Below, one piece after another: positions 1 to 7,363 of a stretch of 38,503 nucleotides of DNA. Positions within the stretch are counted from its first letter, which is position 1; each line of letters begins with the position of its first letter. The translations under genes and the position numbers were made by a program. The notes under the pieces are model-generated. The model was not told the origin of the DNA. It worked only from the letters and a program-made list of their open reading frames with translations, and did not search any database. The DNA lies in assembly GCA_027484315.1 (NCBI GenBank), contig JAIXTE010000066.1, positions 1 through 38,503 on the forward strand. Reading direction: 5' to 3'. This DNA comes from Burkholderiales bacterium. GTDB taxonomy: Bacteria; Pseudomonadota; Gammaproteobacteria; Burkholderiales; Burkholderiaceae_B.

Positions 1-7
1 CGGGCAC

Positions 8-24
8 CTGGCCACCGCCAGGTA
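8..24 (+). repeat. 17-bp repeat, left copy of an inverted pair
   Basis: CTGGCCACCGCCAGGTA occurs here and, exactly inverted, at 1344-1360. The motif is itself partly palindromic (ACCTGGC/GCCAGGT, 4-nt loop). The pair brackets the tandem-repeat and iteron region, so it may mark the limits of a functional or mobile unit. A 14-bp near copy lies at 3482-3495 inside a gene. Confidence 0.7.
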
Positions 25-28
25 CAAA

Positions 29-42
29 AAAATCACGCTGGG
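29..42 (+). repeat. 14-bp dispersed repeat, copy 1
   Basis: AAAATCACGCTGGG is found here, at 1031-1044 and at 4443-4456, always non-coding and always on the plus strand. Copies 1 and 2 flank the 108-bp tandem array. A partial copy (AATCACGCTGAGG) overlaps the 3' end of the YgjV-like gene near 27266. Function unknown. Confidence 0.6.
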
Positions 43-244
43 CGTTCTTTGGTTTTTACCATGGAGCGCCTTTTTTATTCAGGCGAGTCAAATTCGCGAT
101 ACAGGGCAACCTTATTGAATTGGGGAATCCATGACTGAATTTGCGAGGGTTTCTCAAAAGCTTACCTTCTGCGCCCCGGATGTTGATTCAGGAATATCAG
201 TATGCAGGCGGCCACCCTGCACCCCCTTAGCAAGCTTTGTTACC

Positions 245-993
245 GGTGAAGTCTATTTTCGATTTCTGCCCGGCACCACCTGGCCACCCAATCTGTGATC
301 ACTGGATATCTGTCACCCGCAGCCCAGTGCCCCCCGGGCAACCTAAGATCCAGGTAAAGTCTATTTTCGAATTCTGCCCGGCACCACCTGGGCGCCCGAT
401 TTTTTATTACTTGACCTCCAACGCCCGCCGGCCAGAACCCCCTGGGCAACCTAAGATCCAGGTGAAGTATATTTTCGATTTCTGCCCGGCACCACCTGGG
501 CGCCCAATCTGTGATCACTGGATATCTGTCACCCGCAGCCCAGTGCCCCCCGGGCAACCTAGGATACCGGTGCTCTCTATTGTTCGAAAGCTGCCCCGGC
601 CATCTGGCCACCCAAGTTGCGATGGATGGGGTCTGTCACCTGCCGGCCGAAAACCAAGGACAAGCATGTGTACCGGTGAATTCAGTTTCCCGAATCCCGC
701 CCAGGGGGTCTCAGGCAATCTAAATTGTAATGAATGGGGATCCACCGCCCGCCGGCCGGCACCCCCCCGGGCAACCAAGGACACCGGTGCACGCTGTTTA
801 CCGAGCCCAGACCTGGCCACCCAGTTTGTGATTAATGGAGTTCTGTCGCCCGCCGGCCGGCACCCCTTGGGCACGCATGGCCACCGGTGAAGTCTATTTT
901 TGAATTCTGCCCGGCGCCGCCTGGCCACCGAGTTTGTGATTAATGGAGTTCTGTCGCCCGCCGGCCGGCACCCCTTGGGCACGCATGGCCACC
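245..993 (+). repeat. tandem array of about seven 108-bp units
   Basis: Unit boundaries marked by CCGGT or a close variant (GGTGAAGTCTATTTT in the best copies) fall at about 245, 353, 461, 569, 675, 786, 886 and 994, giving periods of 108, 108, 108, 106, 111, 100 and 108 bp. Each unit has a GGTGAAGTCT-like start, a TGCCCGGCACCACCTGG-like block, a GTGATYAMTGGA-like block and a CCGGCCGGCACCCC-like GC palindrome. The best-conserved pairs are units 1 and 3, and units 6 and 7. Open frames cross it on both strands, but the period is a multiple of three, which keeps frames open, and the translations are proline-rich with no recognisable fold. I read it as non-coding. A partition, replication or incompatibility locus is possible but not shown. 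Confidence 0.75.
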
Positions 994-1030
994 GGTACAT
1001 CCAATTCTCCTTTGGCCATGGTGCCGGAGC

Positions 1031-1044
1031 AAAATCACGCTGGG
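1031..1044 (+). repeat. 14-bp dispersed repeat, copy 2
   Basis: Exact copy of AAAATCACGCTGGG just beyond the last tandem unit, in the same orientation as copy 1. It is followed by AGTTCC, where copy 1 has CGTTC. Confidence 0.6.
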
Positions 1045-1185
1045 AGTTCCTAACTATTGATTTTCGAAGCCGACCGGGTTGATGCAGGGCTCTGATGACA
1101 CGTCCAGGGAAAAGGTTCGAGACACTAGGGACTCAACCGGCATTTTGAGGAAATCAGACGATCAAATCTTGATTTCTGGGGCGTA

Positions 1186-1272
1186 TACGCACCACCCCAA
1201 AGGTGAATAGGCACCACCTGGGAAACAATACGCACCAGCCCACGCGGGAATACGCACCACCCTCGCGCATAA
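1186..1272 (+). repeat. four iteron-like 22-bp direct repeats
   Basis: TACGCACCACCC-type cores begin at 1186, 1208, 1229 and 1251 (TACGCACCACCC, TAGGCACCACCT, TACGCACCAGCC, TACGCACCACCC), spaced 22, 21 and 22 bp, about two helical turns. Every unit ends in AA. This spacing is typical of binding-site arrays for plasmid Rep or partition proteins. No rep or par gene is visible in the window, so the role is inferred only. Confidence 0.7.
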
Positions 1273-1343
1273 ATTTGAGTTCTGAATGAATAAAAAGGGG
1301 TGTTCTTGAATGAATTAGGCTTTCTTTCCAAAAACGGGTCGGA

Positions 1344-1360
1344 TACCTGGCGGTGGCCAG
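1344..1360 (-). repeat. 17-bp repeat, right inverted copy
   Basis: TACCTGGCGGTGGCCAG is the exact reverse complement of bases 8-24. It lies just downstream of the AP2-like gene that ends at 1378. Confidence 0.7.
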
Positions 1361-1377
1361 CCGTTACCTTGAAAAAA

Positions 1378-1929
1378 TCAGTTGTACCCTTGTTGTTGCA
1401 GCTTTTCACGGTGCTTTTTAACGAGTTCACTGCGGATTCCCCTGGCGATCTCAATGGCTTCATTGATGCGCTCCTGTGTAACGGTTGCCTCGGTACCCAC
1501 GTACACGCGAGGAGATGCCAGTTTACGATCGGGAGACGATGCAATCACGCTGAGCTCTCTGAAATTTCGGCCGGCGCGCGAACGCCATTCCATTCGAAGT
1601 CCGACATCTAGATCCTGGTTACCTTTGTTGGCGTTATTGGTATCCCGGATTCGAACATTGGGACCCTGGTAGACGCCGCACAGGTGATCGATGGCTGCCT
1701 GGAGTGATTTGGTTGGCGAGCCGAGCCTTCCGACTCCGTAATGGCGATCATTAAAAAACTTGTTTTTACCTCTGTATCTAACCTGCCACCCATGAGTGGT
1801 GGACCTATTCTGTGAAGATGGATAGGCGTCAACCCGGCTGATGAAGCGGGGGACCATAAATGCATGCAGGTACCCTTTAAGGAAATACTGGCGGTGGGGG
1901 AATCCATCCGGGAGATCTGATTTTTTCAT
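1378..1929 (-). CDS. AP2-like DNA-binding domain protein
   Basis: A 183-residue protein. The ATG at 1929 is chosen over an in-frame TTG two codons earlier; no strong ribosome binding site is seen. Residues from about 28 to 90 contain RVDA, then THGWQVRYRGKNKFF, then KSLQAAIDHL. This resembles the bacterial AP2/ERF-like fold (a Trp-x-Val-Arg strand followed by a helix of ALxAA type) found in mobile-element and homing-nuclease-linked proteins. A second half (GLRMEWRSRAGRNFRELSV, then an ERINEAIEIARGIR helix) looks like a diverged repeat of the same fold, giving a two-domain DNA-binding protein. The iteron-like repeats lie immediately beyond its 3' end and are a possible, untested target. No catalytic domain is seen. 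Confidence 0.55.
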   Translation of the reverse strand: MKKSDLPDGFPHRQYFLKGYLHAFMVPRFISRVDAYPSSQNRSTTHGWQVRYRGKNKFFNDRHYGVGRLGSPTKSLQAAIDHLCGVYQGPNVRIRDTNNANKGNQDLDVGLRMEWRSRAGRNFRELSVIASSPDRKLASPRVYVGTEATVTQERINEAIEIARGIRSELVKKHREKLQQQGYN

Positions 1930-2026
1930 GTTCAAAGGTCGCGAAGAAAAAATACACGGAAGCTTAATTTAAACACAGGAATCCCCCGTTGGAGTGATTT
2001 GGACATCCCAGTGCGTAACGTTTGGA

Positions 2027-2278
2027 TCAAGGTAACCGTTCTTGAAACGGAAGTGTCGCGGCTAAAACATTCTTTGCTGCCATGAGATCGGTATTGGATA
2101 CAGGGCCACAGAACACGCGTTCTGAATCCGACTGAGCGGGTGTTTCCATTGTAGAAACACGGGCGTTCTCCGGTTTAACCGCCAGGAGCTTACCACCCCG
2201 CAACTGTAGCTTGCATTCCAGTTGCCTTCGGAGTTCAGCCCAGCTTTCGTCAGGGATAGGTTTGTTCAAATTAGCCAC
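2027..2278 (-). pseudogene. C-terminal remnant of IS605-family TnpB (OrfB)
   Basis: The 83-residue frame opens with a GTG. NLNKPIPDESWAELRRQLE and YKL/CKLQ-RGGKLLAV match the region just before the zinc finger in TnpB (typically NKSILDQGWxEFRRQLEYK), and NTDLMAAKNVLAA matches the final RuvC part (usually NADxxAAKNILAA). The intervening TCxxCG...CxxCG zinc ribbon is lost; only one Cys-Gly remains. The family is normally 350-450 residues, so only the last fifth survives. It is an inactive relic of an older insertion. No left or right end hairpins of such an element were recognised nearby. Confidence 0.7.
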
Positions 2279-2370
2279 CTTTTTAGTTTGGATGGAAATG
2301 TTTCAAAACGCGCTCGAAAATCTGTAATCCAGGATCCGATTTTGAAACAGGACCGACCATTTACGATGCC

Positions 2371-2832
2371 TTAGACGCAGGTATCTCCCGACGGAAGGGT
2401 CGTTGTTGTCCCGCTCATGGATCTTGCGTGAGCAAAGAATGCATCCCTTCGTTCAGGGGTGTCTAGCGTAAGAGACCTGACGGATTGCGCCACAAAACCA
2501 GGCGACCTACCCTCAAATGTGCGGTAAACGCAATTGACAGCATGGGTGAGTGCTGTAGCAATTGAACGAGCTGACTCAGGCTGAGCGGGGTCGAATCTTG
2601 CGGCAGAATCAATAGCTCTTGCAAACTGCAAGGCCGCACCCAAATCAGGACCAGGGGAATAAGTCACATTGAGAAGGGCTTCGATGTCATCTCGCAGCCC
2701 ATCTGCGTTCAGATCCGAATGGGGAGCACCCATGCGAATAAAATCAGGAGTACTGAGTGACTCACTCGGGGAGCACCCCAGCAAAAATGTAGAGAAAGCA
2801 GCACAAAGAGTCCAGGATGAAATTTTCTTCAC
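2371..2832 (-). CDS. small lipoprotein with EF-hand-like loop
   Basis: A 153-residue protein starting at GTG (2832), overlapping the stop codon of the upstream gene (GTGA), so the two are translationally coupled. Residues 1-20 form a lipoprotein signal: Lys-Lys, a hydrophobic stretch and the lipobox LLGC with Cys20 as acylation site. Residues 40-51, DLNADGLRDDIE, have the DxNxDGxxD spacing of a calcium-binding loop of the EF-hand or dockerin type. The rest is helical and unrecognised. Expected location is the inner or outer membrane, facing the periplasm. Cys69-type intramolecular pairs cannot be judged. Function unknown. Confidence 0.7.
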   Translation of the reverse strand: MKKISSWTLCAAFSTFLLGCSPSESLSTPDFIRMGAPHSDLNADGLRDDIEALLNVTYSPGPDLGAALQFARAIDSAARFDPAQPESARSIATALTHAVNCVYRTFEGRSPGFVAQSVRSLTLDTPERRDAFFAHARSMSGTTTTLPSGDTCV

Positions 2833-3566
2833 AGCGCGCTTACCCCGCTCAATGTATAGCGTGACTGAATGTCATAAAAAACCTCAATTTCCTGAGCAAC
2901 GCGCAGTGTTGGCGCATAAACAAAAGTCAGGTATTTCTCGTGCGCGGGCATCCGATCCCAAACCTTTGCGCACGCCTTTCGCATGACCTCGGCCGCCTCT
3001 GTCTTGAAGTTCTCGACGTCCTCGTAAATCCGATTGATGATCTTGGCATCTGATGGCGCAATCACCGATTCAATAAGACCGCATACCGGACAACGCATGG
3101 ATGTCAAAAAAGACGAGGAGATTGTAGATAAACAGTTTTTGCAGCGAATAAACGGATTGTTGGAATTCTTTTTGGTCTCAAGCAACCGGTTGGCCAAGAC
3201 TGGAATAACCTCCGGCCCCAGGGACTCAAAATCCTCTCCCAGAAGCTGCTTGAACTTCTCGACCTTGTTGTGATATCGCCTGGATGGGAGTGCCACACGC
3301 TGCACCTCTGGCGACATCATCGTTCTCAGGACCACGGCCTGGTATGGATTCTCTCCAGATGACTTCTTTTGACAAAACACCAGGGCTTCCCGCTCGGAGT
3401 CGAAGTACTCGCTTGGGTAAAACTGGGGCTCCTGAATCACGGAGGTGATCTGCCCCGGTGCCAAACCAAGCTTGCGTTCCGTGGCCACCGCCAGGCGATG
3501 GATTGCCACCACCATCTCGTGGGGAGTTGCTCGATAAGGAAGAATTAGGTGTTGTGCGATGGTCAT
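2829..3566 (-). CDS. unknown protein with a zinc ribbon
   Basis: About 245 residues from the ATG at 3566; the frame is open 13 codons further to a TTG at 3605, but no good ribosome binding site marks either start. The centre has RCKNCLSTIS, then RCPVCGLIE, two CxxC knuckles about 15 residues apart that form a probable zinc ribbon. The flanking regions are mostly helical. It is cotranscribed with the lipoprotein gene downstream (4-bp overlap). A weak TATGAT -10 lies upstream near 3610. I do not recognise the family. Confidence 0.65.
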   Translation of the reverse strand: MTIAQHLILPYRATPHEMVVAIHRLAVATERKLGLAPGQITSVIQEPQFYPSEYFDSEREALVFCQKKSSGENPYQAVVLRTMMSPEVQRVALPSRRYHNKVEKFKQLLGEDFESLGPEVIPVLANRLLETKKNSNNPFIRCKNCLSTISSSFLTSMRCPVCGLIESVIAPSDAKIINRIYEDVENFKTEAAEVMRKACAKVWDRMPAHEKYLTFVYAPTLRVAQEIEVFYDIQSRYTLSGVSAL

Positions 3567-3688
3567 TTGTTGTAATTGATTGGTTAAACACCGTATTTTT
3601 ATCAATCATAGCATAAATGGTAAATATATTCCACAGTGGATCAAGTAATTCTGATGATAGACGGTGGCTAAAACGGGACAAAGGAAAA

Positions 3689-3745
3689 ATGAAGAAATAC
3701 CATGGTTTCTGGAAACAAAAATTTGGCCGGGGGCGACATGGATAG
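3689..3745 (+). CDS. 18-aa basic leader peptide
   Basis: ATG at 3689 follows AAAGGA by four bases, the only good ribosome binding site in front of the next gene. The reading frame (MKKYHGFWKQKFGRGRHG) ends at TAG 3743-3745, overlapping the ATG (3738) of the following gene. This looks like a coupling leader whose translation delivers ribosomes to the weak downstream start. It could be fortuitous; conservation in relatives would decide. Confidence 0.4.
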   Translation: MKKYHGFWKQKFGRGRHG

Positions 3746-4442
3746 CAAAAACGCATATGAGAATTTGATTAACGAAGAGGCGAGAAATCTCGATCCATTT
3801 GAGGACGGTCGATTTGTTGAGCGGATTGCCTTTGAGTTAGGTCGACGCGTGTACGAAGGCGATCCCCTGGTTCTAAGCCGCAAGGACATCACGGTGATGC
3901 TCTCCACATTGAGAACCGGTCAAACAAATGAGATCAGGGCTTTGTTGAGAAAGTCAAACGGCATGTCGCTAAACAGGATTTATGAACACATGTGCGAAAT
4001 GGGAGTTGTCGCGCTTCAAACAGTGAAGAGACACGCGGGCGCAGATGTGCTGTTTGAAAACGCAAGAATTCGCCTAACTGAGATCAAAAATGGAGCGGCG
4101 GCCGCCGAAATCGGCGCGGGGACGGCCTGGGGTCTGGATTGGCCGCAATTTGAGAAAGGCTACCTGTCCAATGGACAGAGCCTTTACGTGATTGAAGACA
4201 AGGAAAAGCTTCAAAAGTATGCGATTCACGATCGGGCTGGCATCAGAAATCAAAGAGACGTACCCATTAGCAGGCAGGAGGCCGCACAGCTTTATGGCCT
4301 GATCGACAAGATCGCAAGGCTTGCGAACCCCAAGTTCATGGAAACCTATCTTGCGTGCGCACGCGAGCTGGCCGACGACCCCCAATTTGACAAAGAAAGG
4401 TTTCTTGCGCCAAGAAAGCGCGAAAACAGCATGTCAATGTAG
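3738..4442 (+). CDS. unknown protein, PFEDGRF family, paralog 1
   Basis: A 234-residue protein from ATG 3738. An upstream in-frame ATG at 3702 exists, but 3738 gives the same length as the neighbouring paralog (235) and overlaps the leader-peptide stop. The two paralogs share an N-terminal DPFEDGRF block, a central GTxWGLD block, YLS, KY-x2-H-x2-AGIR and a helical C-terminal third. It ends in RKRENSMSM, one of four proteins here with a basic stretch followed by [NS][SG]M[SG][ML] at the C-terminus. No catalytic motif, signal peptide or membrane segment is seen. Function unknown. Confidence 0.7.
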   Translation: MDSKNAYENLINEEARNLDPFEDGRFVERIAFELGRRVYEGDPLVLSRKDITVMLSTLRTGQTNEIRALLRKSNGMSLNRIYEHMCEMGVVALQTVKRHAGADVLFENARIRLTEIKNGAAAAEIGAGTAWGLDWPQFEKGYLSNGQSLYVIEDKEKLQKYAIHDRAGIRNQRDVPISRQEAAQLYGLIDKIARLANPKFMETYLACARELADDPQFDKERFLAPRKRENSMSM

Positions 4443-4456
4443 AAAATCACGCTGGG
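4443..4456 (+). repeat. 14-bp dispersed repeat, copy 3
   Basis: AAAATCACGCTGGG begins directly after the stop codon of the first PFEDGRF gene, in the 72-bp gap before its paralog. Confidence 0.6.
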
Positions 4457-4514
4457 AATGCCCAATTTTTGATGTGGTGAGCCTAGCCAACAACCAGGAA
4501 AACGGAAAAAGAAG

Positions 4515-5222
4515 ATGGCACGCAAAGACGAACACGACAGTTTGCTACATCGAGTAGCCAGGGAAATCGATCCATTTGAAGACGGTCGGTTTATCGATCG
4601 GATCAAGGTTGCCTTAAAAAGCGGGCAACGCAACAGATACCGTGAGCCGCTAAGAGCTCATGAGATATCGTCTACGCTGCGCACGCTGAAGGATAGTCCT
4701 ACGCAGGAACTATCGGAGCTTCTCGCCAGGACTGACAACATGACCCTGGCGGATATATTGAGGGCATGCGACGAACTAACTCTGGACAACCTGAATATCC
4801 GAAAGGAATTCCTTGCCAAGGCCGGGACTACCATCATTGCAAGCACCTCTGATCTTGAGATTTTTCAGATCTCCAACGGCCCCGCAGCAAAGAAAATAGG
4901 TGAAGGTACCCAATGGGGACTTGATCAAGCACACCTGCGGGAGGCTTACCTGTCAGATGTCCATCAATTCCACGTGATCGTGGATCTCGCGCAAAATAAA
5001 AAGTACGTTGTGCACCCGCACGCGGGAATCCGTGATCAGGACGATAGGCTGGTGGACAAATCAGAGGGCGCCCGGTTGATAGACCGGGTCATGGAAGCAG
5101 AACCAGGTGTAATGTTCAAAAACCCCGAATTCCTGTTCAATAGCATTCGAGGCCTGGAGTTTTGCAACGATGACCCGGCTCCAGAGCAACCAAGAAAACC
5201 GTCTTCAGGCATGTCGCTCTGA
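4515..5222 (+). CDS. unknown protein, PFEDGRF family, paralog 2
   Basis: A 235-residue protein preceded by a GGA/AGAAG purine stretch. It aligns along its whole length with the gene ending at 4442: IDPFEDGRFIDRI against LDPFEDGRFVERI, GTQWGLD against GTAWGLD, and HPHAGIRDQDD against HDRAGIRNQRD. Divergence elsewhere is high, so the duplication is old. The C-terminus is RKPSSGMSL, matching the shared tail motif. Probably cotranscribed with its paralog. No enzymatic signature; function unknown. Confidence 0.7.
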   Translation: MARKDEHDSLLHRVAREIDPFEDGRFIDRIKVALKSGQRNRYREPLRAHEISSTLRTLKDSPTQELSELLARTDNMTLADILRACDELTLDNLNIRKEFLAKAGTTIIASTSDLEIFQISNGPAAKKIGEGTQWGLDQAHLREAYLSDVHQFHVIVDLAQNKKYVVHPHAGIRDQDDRLVDKSEGARLIDRVMEAEPGVMFKNPEFLFNSIRGLEFCNDDPAPEQPRKPSSGMSL

Positions 5223-5265
5223 ATAAAAAGGATTCCCGGATTCGGCTTTGGGCAACCACGTAGAG

Positions 5266-5760
5266 TTACCAGAGCCGAGCAGCATCCAGGGCTGCGATTG
5301 CGCCGATGTAAATCAAGACATTTCGTAAAGCCCAAAACACATGATCGGTACGAGCAGCGCCGTGATTTCTGGAAACCCGCCATACACCAATCCCTATGGT
5401 GATCCCAAGCGTCAGCGTAAGTAAGAACGGGACTAACTCGGGTACCAGTGCGACAAAAACACCAAGCAGAAATCCGTCTCGCACGCCGTGCGTTATATCA
5501 TCGACTGGTTGAGGAAGGCCCCATGCCATCACACAGGGTAGTCCGTCCCGTAGTGGCATATAGGAAGGACGCTGATGATCCTCGCATTGCGCAGACCCTT
5601 TCCAGCGCGCCTCAACCACAGGACCAAGAAAATGTTGCCAGAGAACCCCGGACAATAAGGGATAAACAACCGCCAGGAGGACTCGGTAAGCCGCCATTAG
5701 CCCGCCGCAAAGTAAGGCAATTTGAAACAGCTCAATCCGGAGAGTGTCGTCGATTTGCAT
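5266..5760 (-). CDS. membrane protein, probably three or four segments
   Basis: A 164-residue protein. Hydrophobic stretches lie near residues 10-45 (LFQIALLCGGLMAAYRVLLAVV and the following segment), 97-125 (FLLGVFVALVPELVPFLLTLTLGITIGIGV) and 145-160. The central part (60-90) is polar and probably soluble. It starts 8 bp after the ATPase gene stop, so the two form an operon. It converges with the PFEDGRF genes. A membrane partner for the ATPase is possible, but no transporter family is recognised. Confidence 0.65.
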   Translation of the reverse strand: MQIDDTLRIELFQIALLCGGLMAAYRVLLAVVYPLLSGVLWQHFLGPVVEARWKGSAQCEDHQRPSYMPLRDGLPCVMAWGLPQPVDDITHGVRDGFLLGVFVALVPELVPFLLTLTLGITIGIGVWRVSRNHGAARTDHVFWALRNVLIYIGAIAALDAARLW

Positions 5761-5768
5761 GAGGCAAG

Positions 5769-6575
5769 TTAAACGCTCGGGCCTTCTTTCTTGACCCTGG
5801 CGTTTCGTACGACCTCGAAGGTATCCAGAACTGCCCGGAAGTTATCCCTGCCTTTATCGTGAAGAGCAAGCAGCTCATCCACGGATTTGTTGCGGTCGTC
5901 TGCAAACCAACTCGCCAAATTGGGATAATCTCCCATCACCAGCGAAGTCGGAACCACCGGTTCAGCGCTGTAGGCCAGTGTGTCAAGCAAACCGGCCCCC
6001 AGTTTGCGGCTATGAGTGACAACGAGCACTGAAAAGTCGCCCGGATTTGACATGGCGGTGGTTTCTTTAGCGATAAGCTCGCCCACAGCCCGGTGAAAGT
6101 TCTCCGACAGCCCCATCTCGGGCTCATCAAGGACCAGGATGACGCGCTTGCCGTCTTGAAGCCTCGACTCCATATTGGCGAAGGACTTTTTAACCATGGC
6201 GGCCGATACGGCACCAGTCGACTGCTCCGACTCATCGCCGAACATCATCGCACGACGAATGCCGGCCATCTCACTCAAACCTGAACCGGTGCGCTCGCGG
6301 ATTGAAATGCTGATGGTGGACACATCGTCATACATGTCAGCAGCAATTCGACGCAGGTTGTCCACGAAAAAGGATTTTCCACTGGTGTTGTCCCCCACCA
6401 CCAGAACAATTCTGGGGTCCCCTTCGCCAATATTGGCTTTAAAAGGATTGTTCCGGTGTGGCCAGAACATCGTTTTGGTCATCAACTCGTTGGCCGCATC
6501 CAAAAAGAGGTTCTGTTTGGATGAAGGAGACTCCAGGTCACTGGGAGAATAGATCGGGGCCGAGGTGCTTTTCAT
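5769..6575 (-). CDS. ABC-type AAA ATPase
   Basis: A 268-residue P-loop ATPase. The Walker A motif is GDNTSGKS at residues 61-68, the Walker B motif VILVLDEPE at about 145-152 with catalytic Glu after Asp150, and an H-loop histidine lies in VVTHSR (His188). GSGLSEMAGIRR near residue 97 sits where an ABC signature would be, but it is not a canonical LSGGQ. It resembles standalone ABC or AAA15/21-type ATPases seen in plasmid and defence loci more than a transport subunit. It is first in a two-gene operon with the membrane protein. Substrate and role are not evident. Confidence 0.75.
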   Translation of the reverse strand: MKSTSAPIYSPSDLESPSSKQNLFLDAANELMTKTMFWPHRNNPFKANIGEGDPRIVLVVGDNTSGKSFFVDNLRRIAADMYDDVSTISISIRERTGSGLSEMAGIRRAMMFGDESEQSTGAVSAAMVKKSFANMESRLQDGKRVILVLDEPEMGLSENFHRAVGELIAKETTAMSNPGDFSVLVVTHSRKLGAGLLDTLAYSAEPVVPTSLVMGDYPNLASWFADDRNKSVDELLALHDKGRDNFRAVLDTFEVVRNARVKKEGPSV

Positions 6576-6707
6576 ATTGGTCTAGGATTCAATGATGTGT
6601 TTTTCAATGGTGCCAGAGATAAAAAAGAGCGGGTATTCAACAAGAATAACCCGCCCGAAGTCCCCACTAAAAACTTTTTGGCATTTGCCAGGATAGTGAA
6701 CCCGGCA

Positions 6708-7088
6708 TCAATTCAAACCTCTTCCCAGTTGAGCGGGGCTGGCCGGATTCAACAACCCATCCTCGGAACCGCCACGGTCAAACAACGGGCACGAGCCGGC
6801 ATGATCGTCAAATCGAAGCTCACGAACGAAGAATTTTCTGGCTTGATTGAAGATCTTAAGCAAGTGCGGATCAAGCAGGTCGTCGTATTCGCCATCCTCG
6901 CTGACCCAGAGATTGACCACTCCCTCTTCAAGCGATCGCACAGGCCACTCGCCGGCAGAGTGATTGGGACCCAATTTGCCGTACAGATTGTCTTTGGTGA
7001 TGTGAGAGGTGCTTAGAACCCAAAGGGTACGAAACTCAATTTCATCATCGGTAAATCCGTTGGCGCCCAAGGTGTCAGTTGTTCTCAT
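6708..7088 (-). CDS. unknown 126-aa protein
   Basis: Acidic, soluble 126-residue protein. The central segment (SLEEGVVNLWVSEDGEYDD, then HLLKIFNQARKFF) looks like a genuine alpha/beta domain. An antisense frame (6597-7016) is open over the same bases, but its translation is low-complexity and less protein-like. The gene lies 21 bp downstream of the small membrane protein gene and is probably expressed from the same promoter at 7335-7363. Family not recognised. Confidence 0.55.
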   Translation of the reverse strand: MRTTDTLGANGFTDDEIEFRTLWVLSTSHITKDNLYGKLGPNHSAGEWPVRSLEEGVVNLWVSEDGEYDDLLDPHLLKIFNQARKFFVRELRFDDHAGSCPLFDRGGSEDGLLNPASPAQLGRGLN

Positions 7089-7109
7089 AGGAGTTCTTTC
7101 AAAAGAGAT

Positions 7110-7304
7110 TTATTGGCCAATCAGAAACGATTCAAAGGCAACAACTGGGTCCAGCGCTGCGCCGGAGGACATTGATGCCGGAGAAGAAACAAAGGCAGAA
7201 AGAAAAGCCAGGCTGGAGATTGCAAACACGCCGGCAGCCGCATTGAATGAAGGTCCTTGATCTTTGGAGCTGGACTGAATATATTCGATGCTGAAGTTAC
7301 TCAT
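7110..7304 (-). CDS. small hydrophobic protein, 64 aa
   Basis: The start is supported by a GGAG ribosome binding site (reading CGGAGATCCAG before ATG) and by a near-perfect promoter 30 bp upstream. Residues 23-45 (AAGVFAISSLAFLSAFV) are hydrophobic enough for one membrane segment. First gene of a likely operon with the 126-residue protein. No family recognised. Confidence 0.55.
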   Translation of the reverse strand: MSNFSIEYIQSSSKDQGPSFNAAAGVFAISSLAFLSAFVSSPASMSSGAALDPVVAFESFLIGQ

Positions 7305-7334
7305 CTGGATCTCCGTTTGGCTTGTTGATGATTA

Positions 7335-7363
7335 ATAATACAACACTAGGTTGTAATTGTCAA
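7335..7363 (-). promoter_or_regulatory. sigma-70 promoter, TTGACA-17-TATTAT
   Basis: On the minus strand the -35 TTGACA (7358-7363) and -10 TATTAT (7335-7340) are separated by exactly 17 bp. Transcription would start near 7328, 24 bp before the small hydrophobic gene. The -35 box lies within the palindromic operator at 7356-7377. Confidence 0.8.

Noticed and set aside
237..1000. Open frames of 217 aa (plus) and 123/161 aa (minus) across the tandem array
   Set aside because: A repeat period divisible by three keeps frames open on both strands; translations are proline-rich, overlap each other and lack ribosome binding sites.
3482..3495. Third copy of the 17-bp inverted repeat as a functional site
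   Set aside because: Only 14 bp match and it lies inside a coding region where codon use could explain it.
4474..4482. GGTGAGCC matching the reverse of part of the CRISPR repeat, as a tracrRNA anti-repeat
   Set aside because: Only eight bases match and nothing around it extends the pairing.
6597..7016. 139-aa plus-strand frame
   Set aside because: Antisense to the 126-aa gene, which looks more protein-like and has promoter and operon context.
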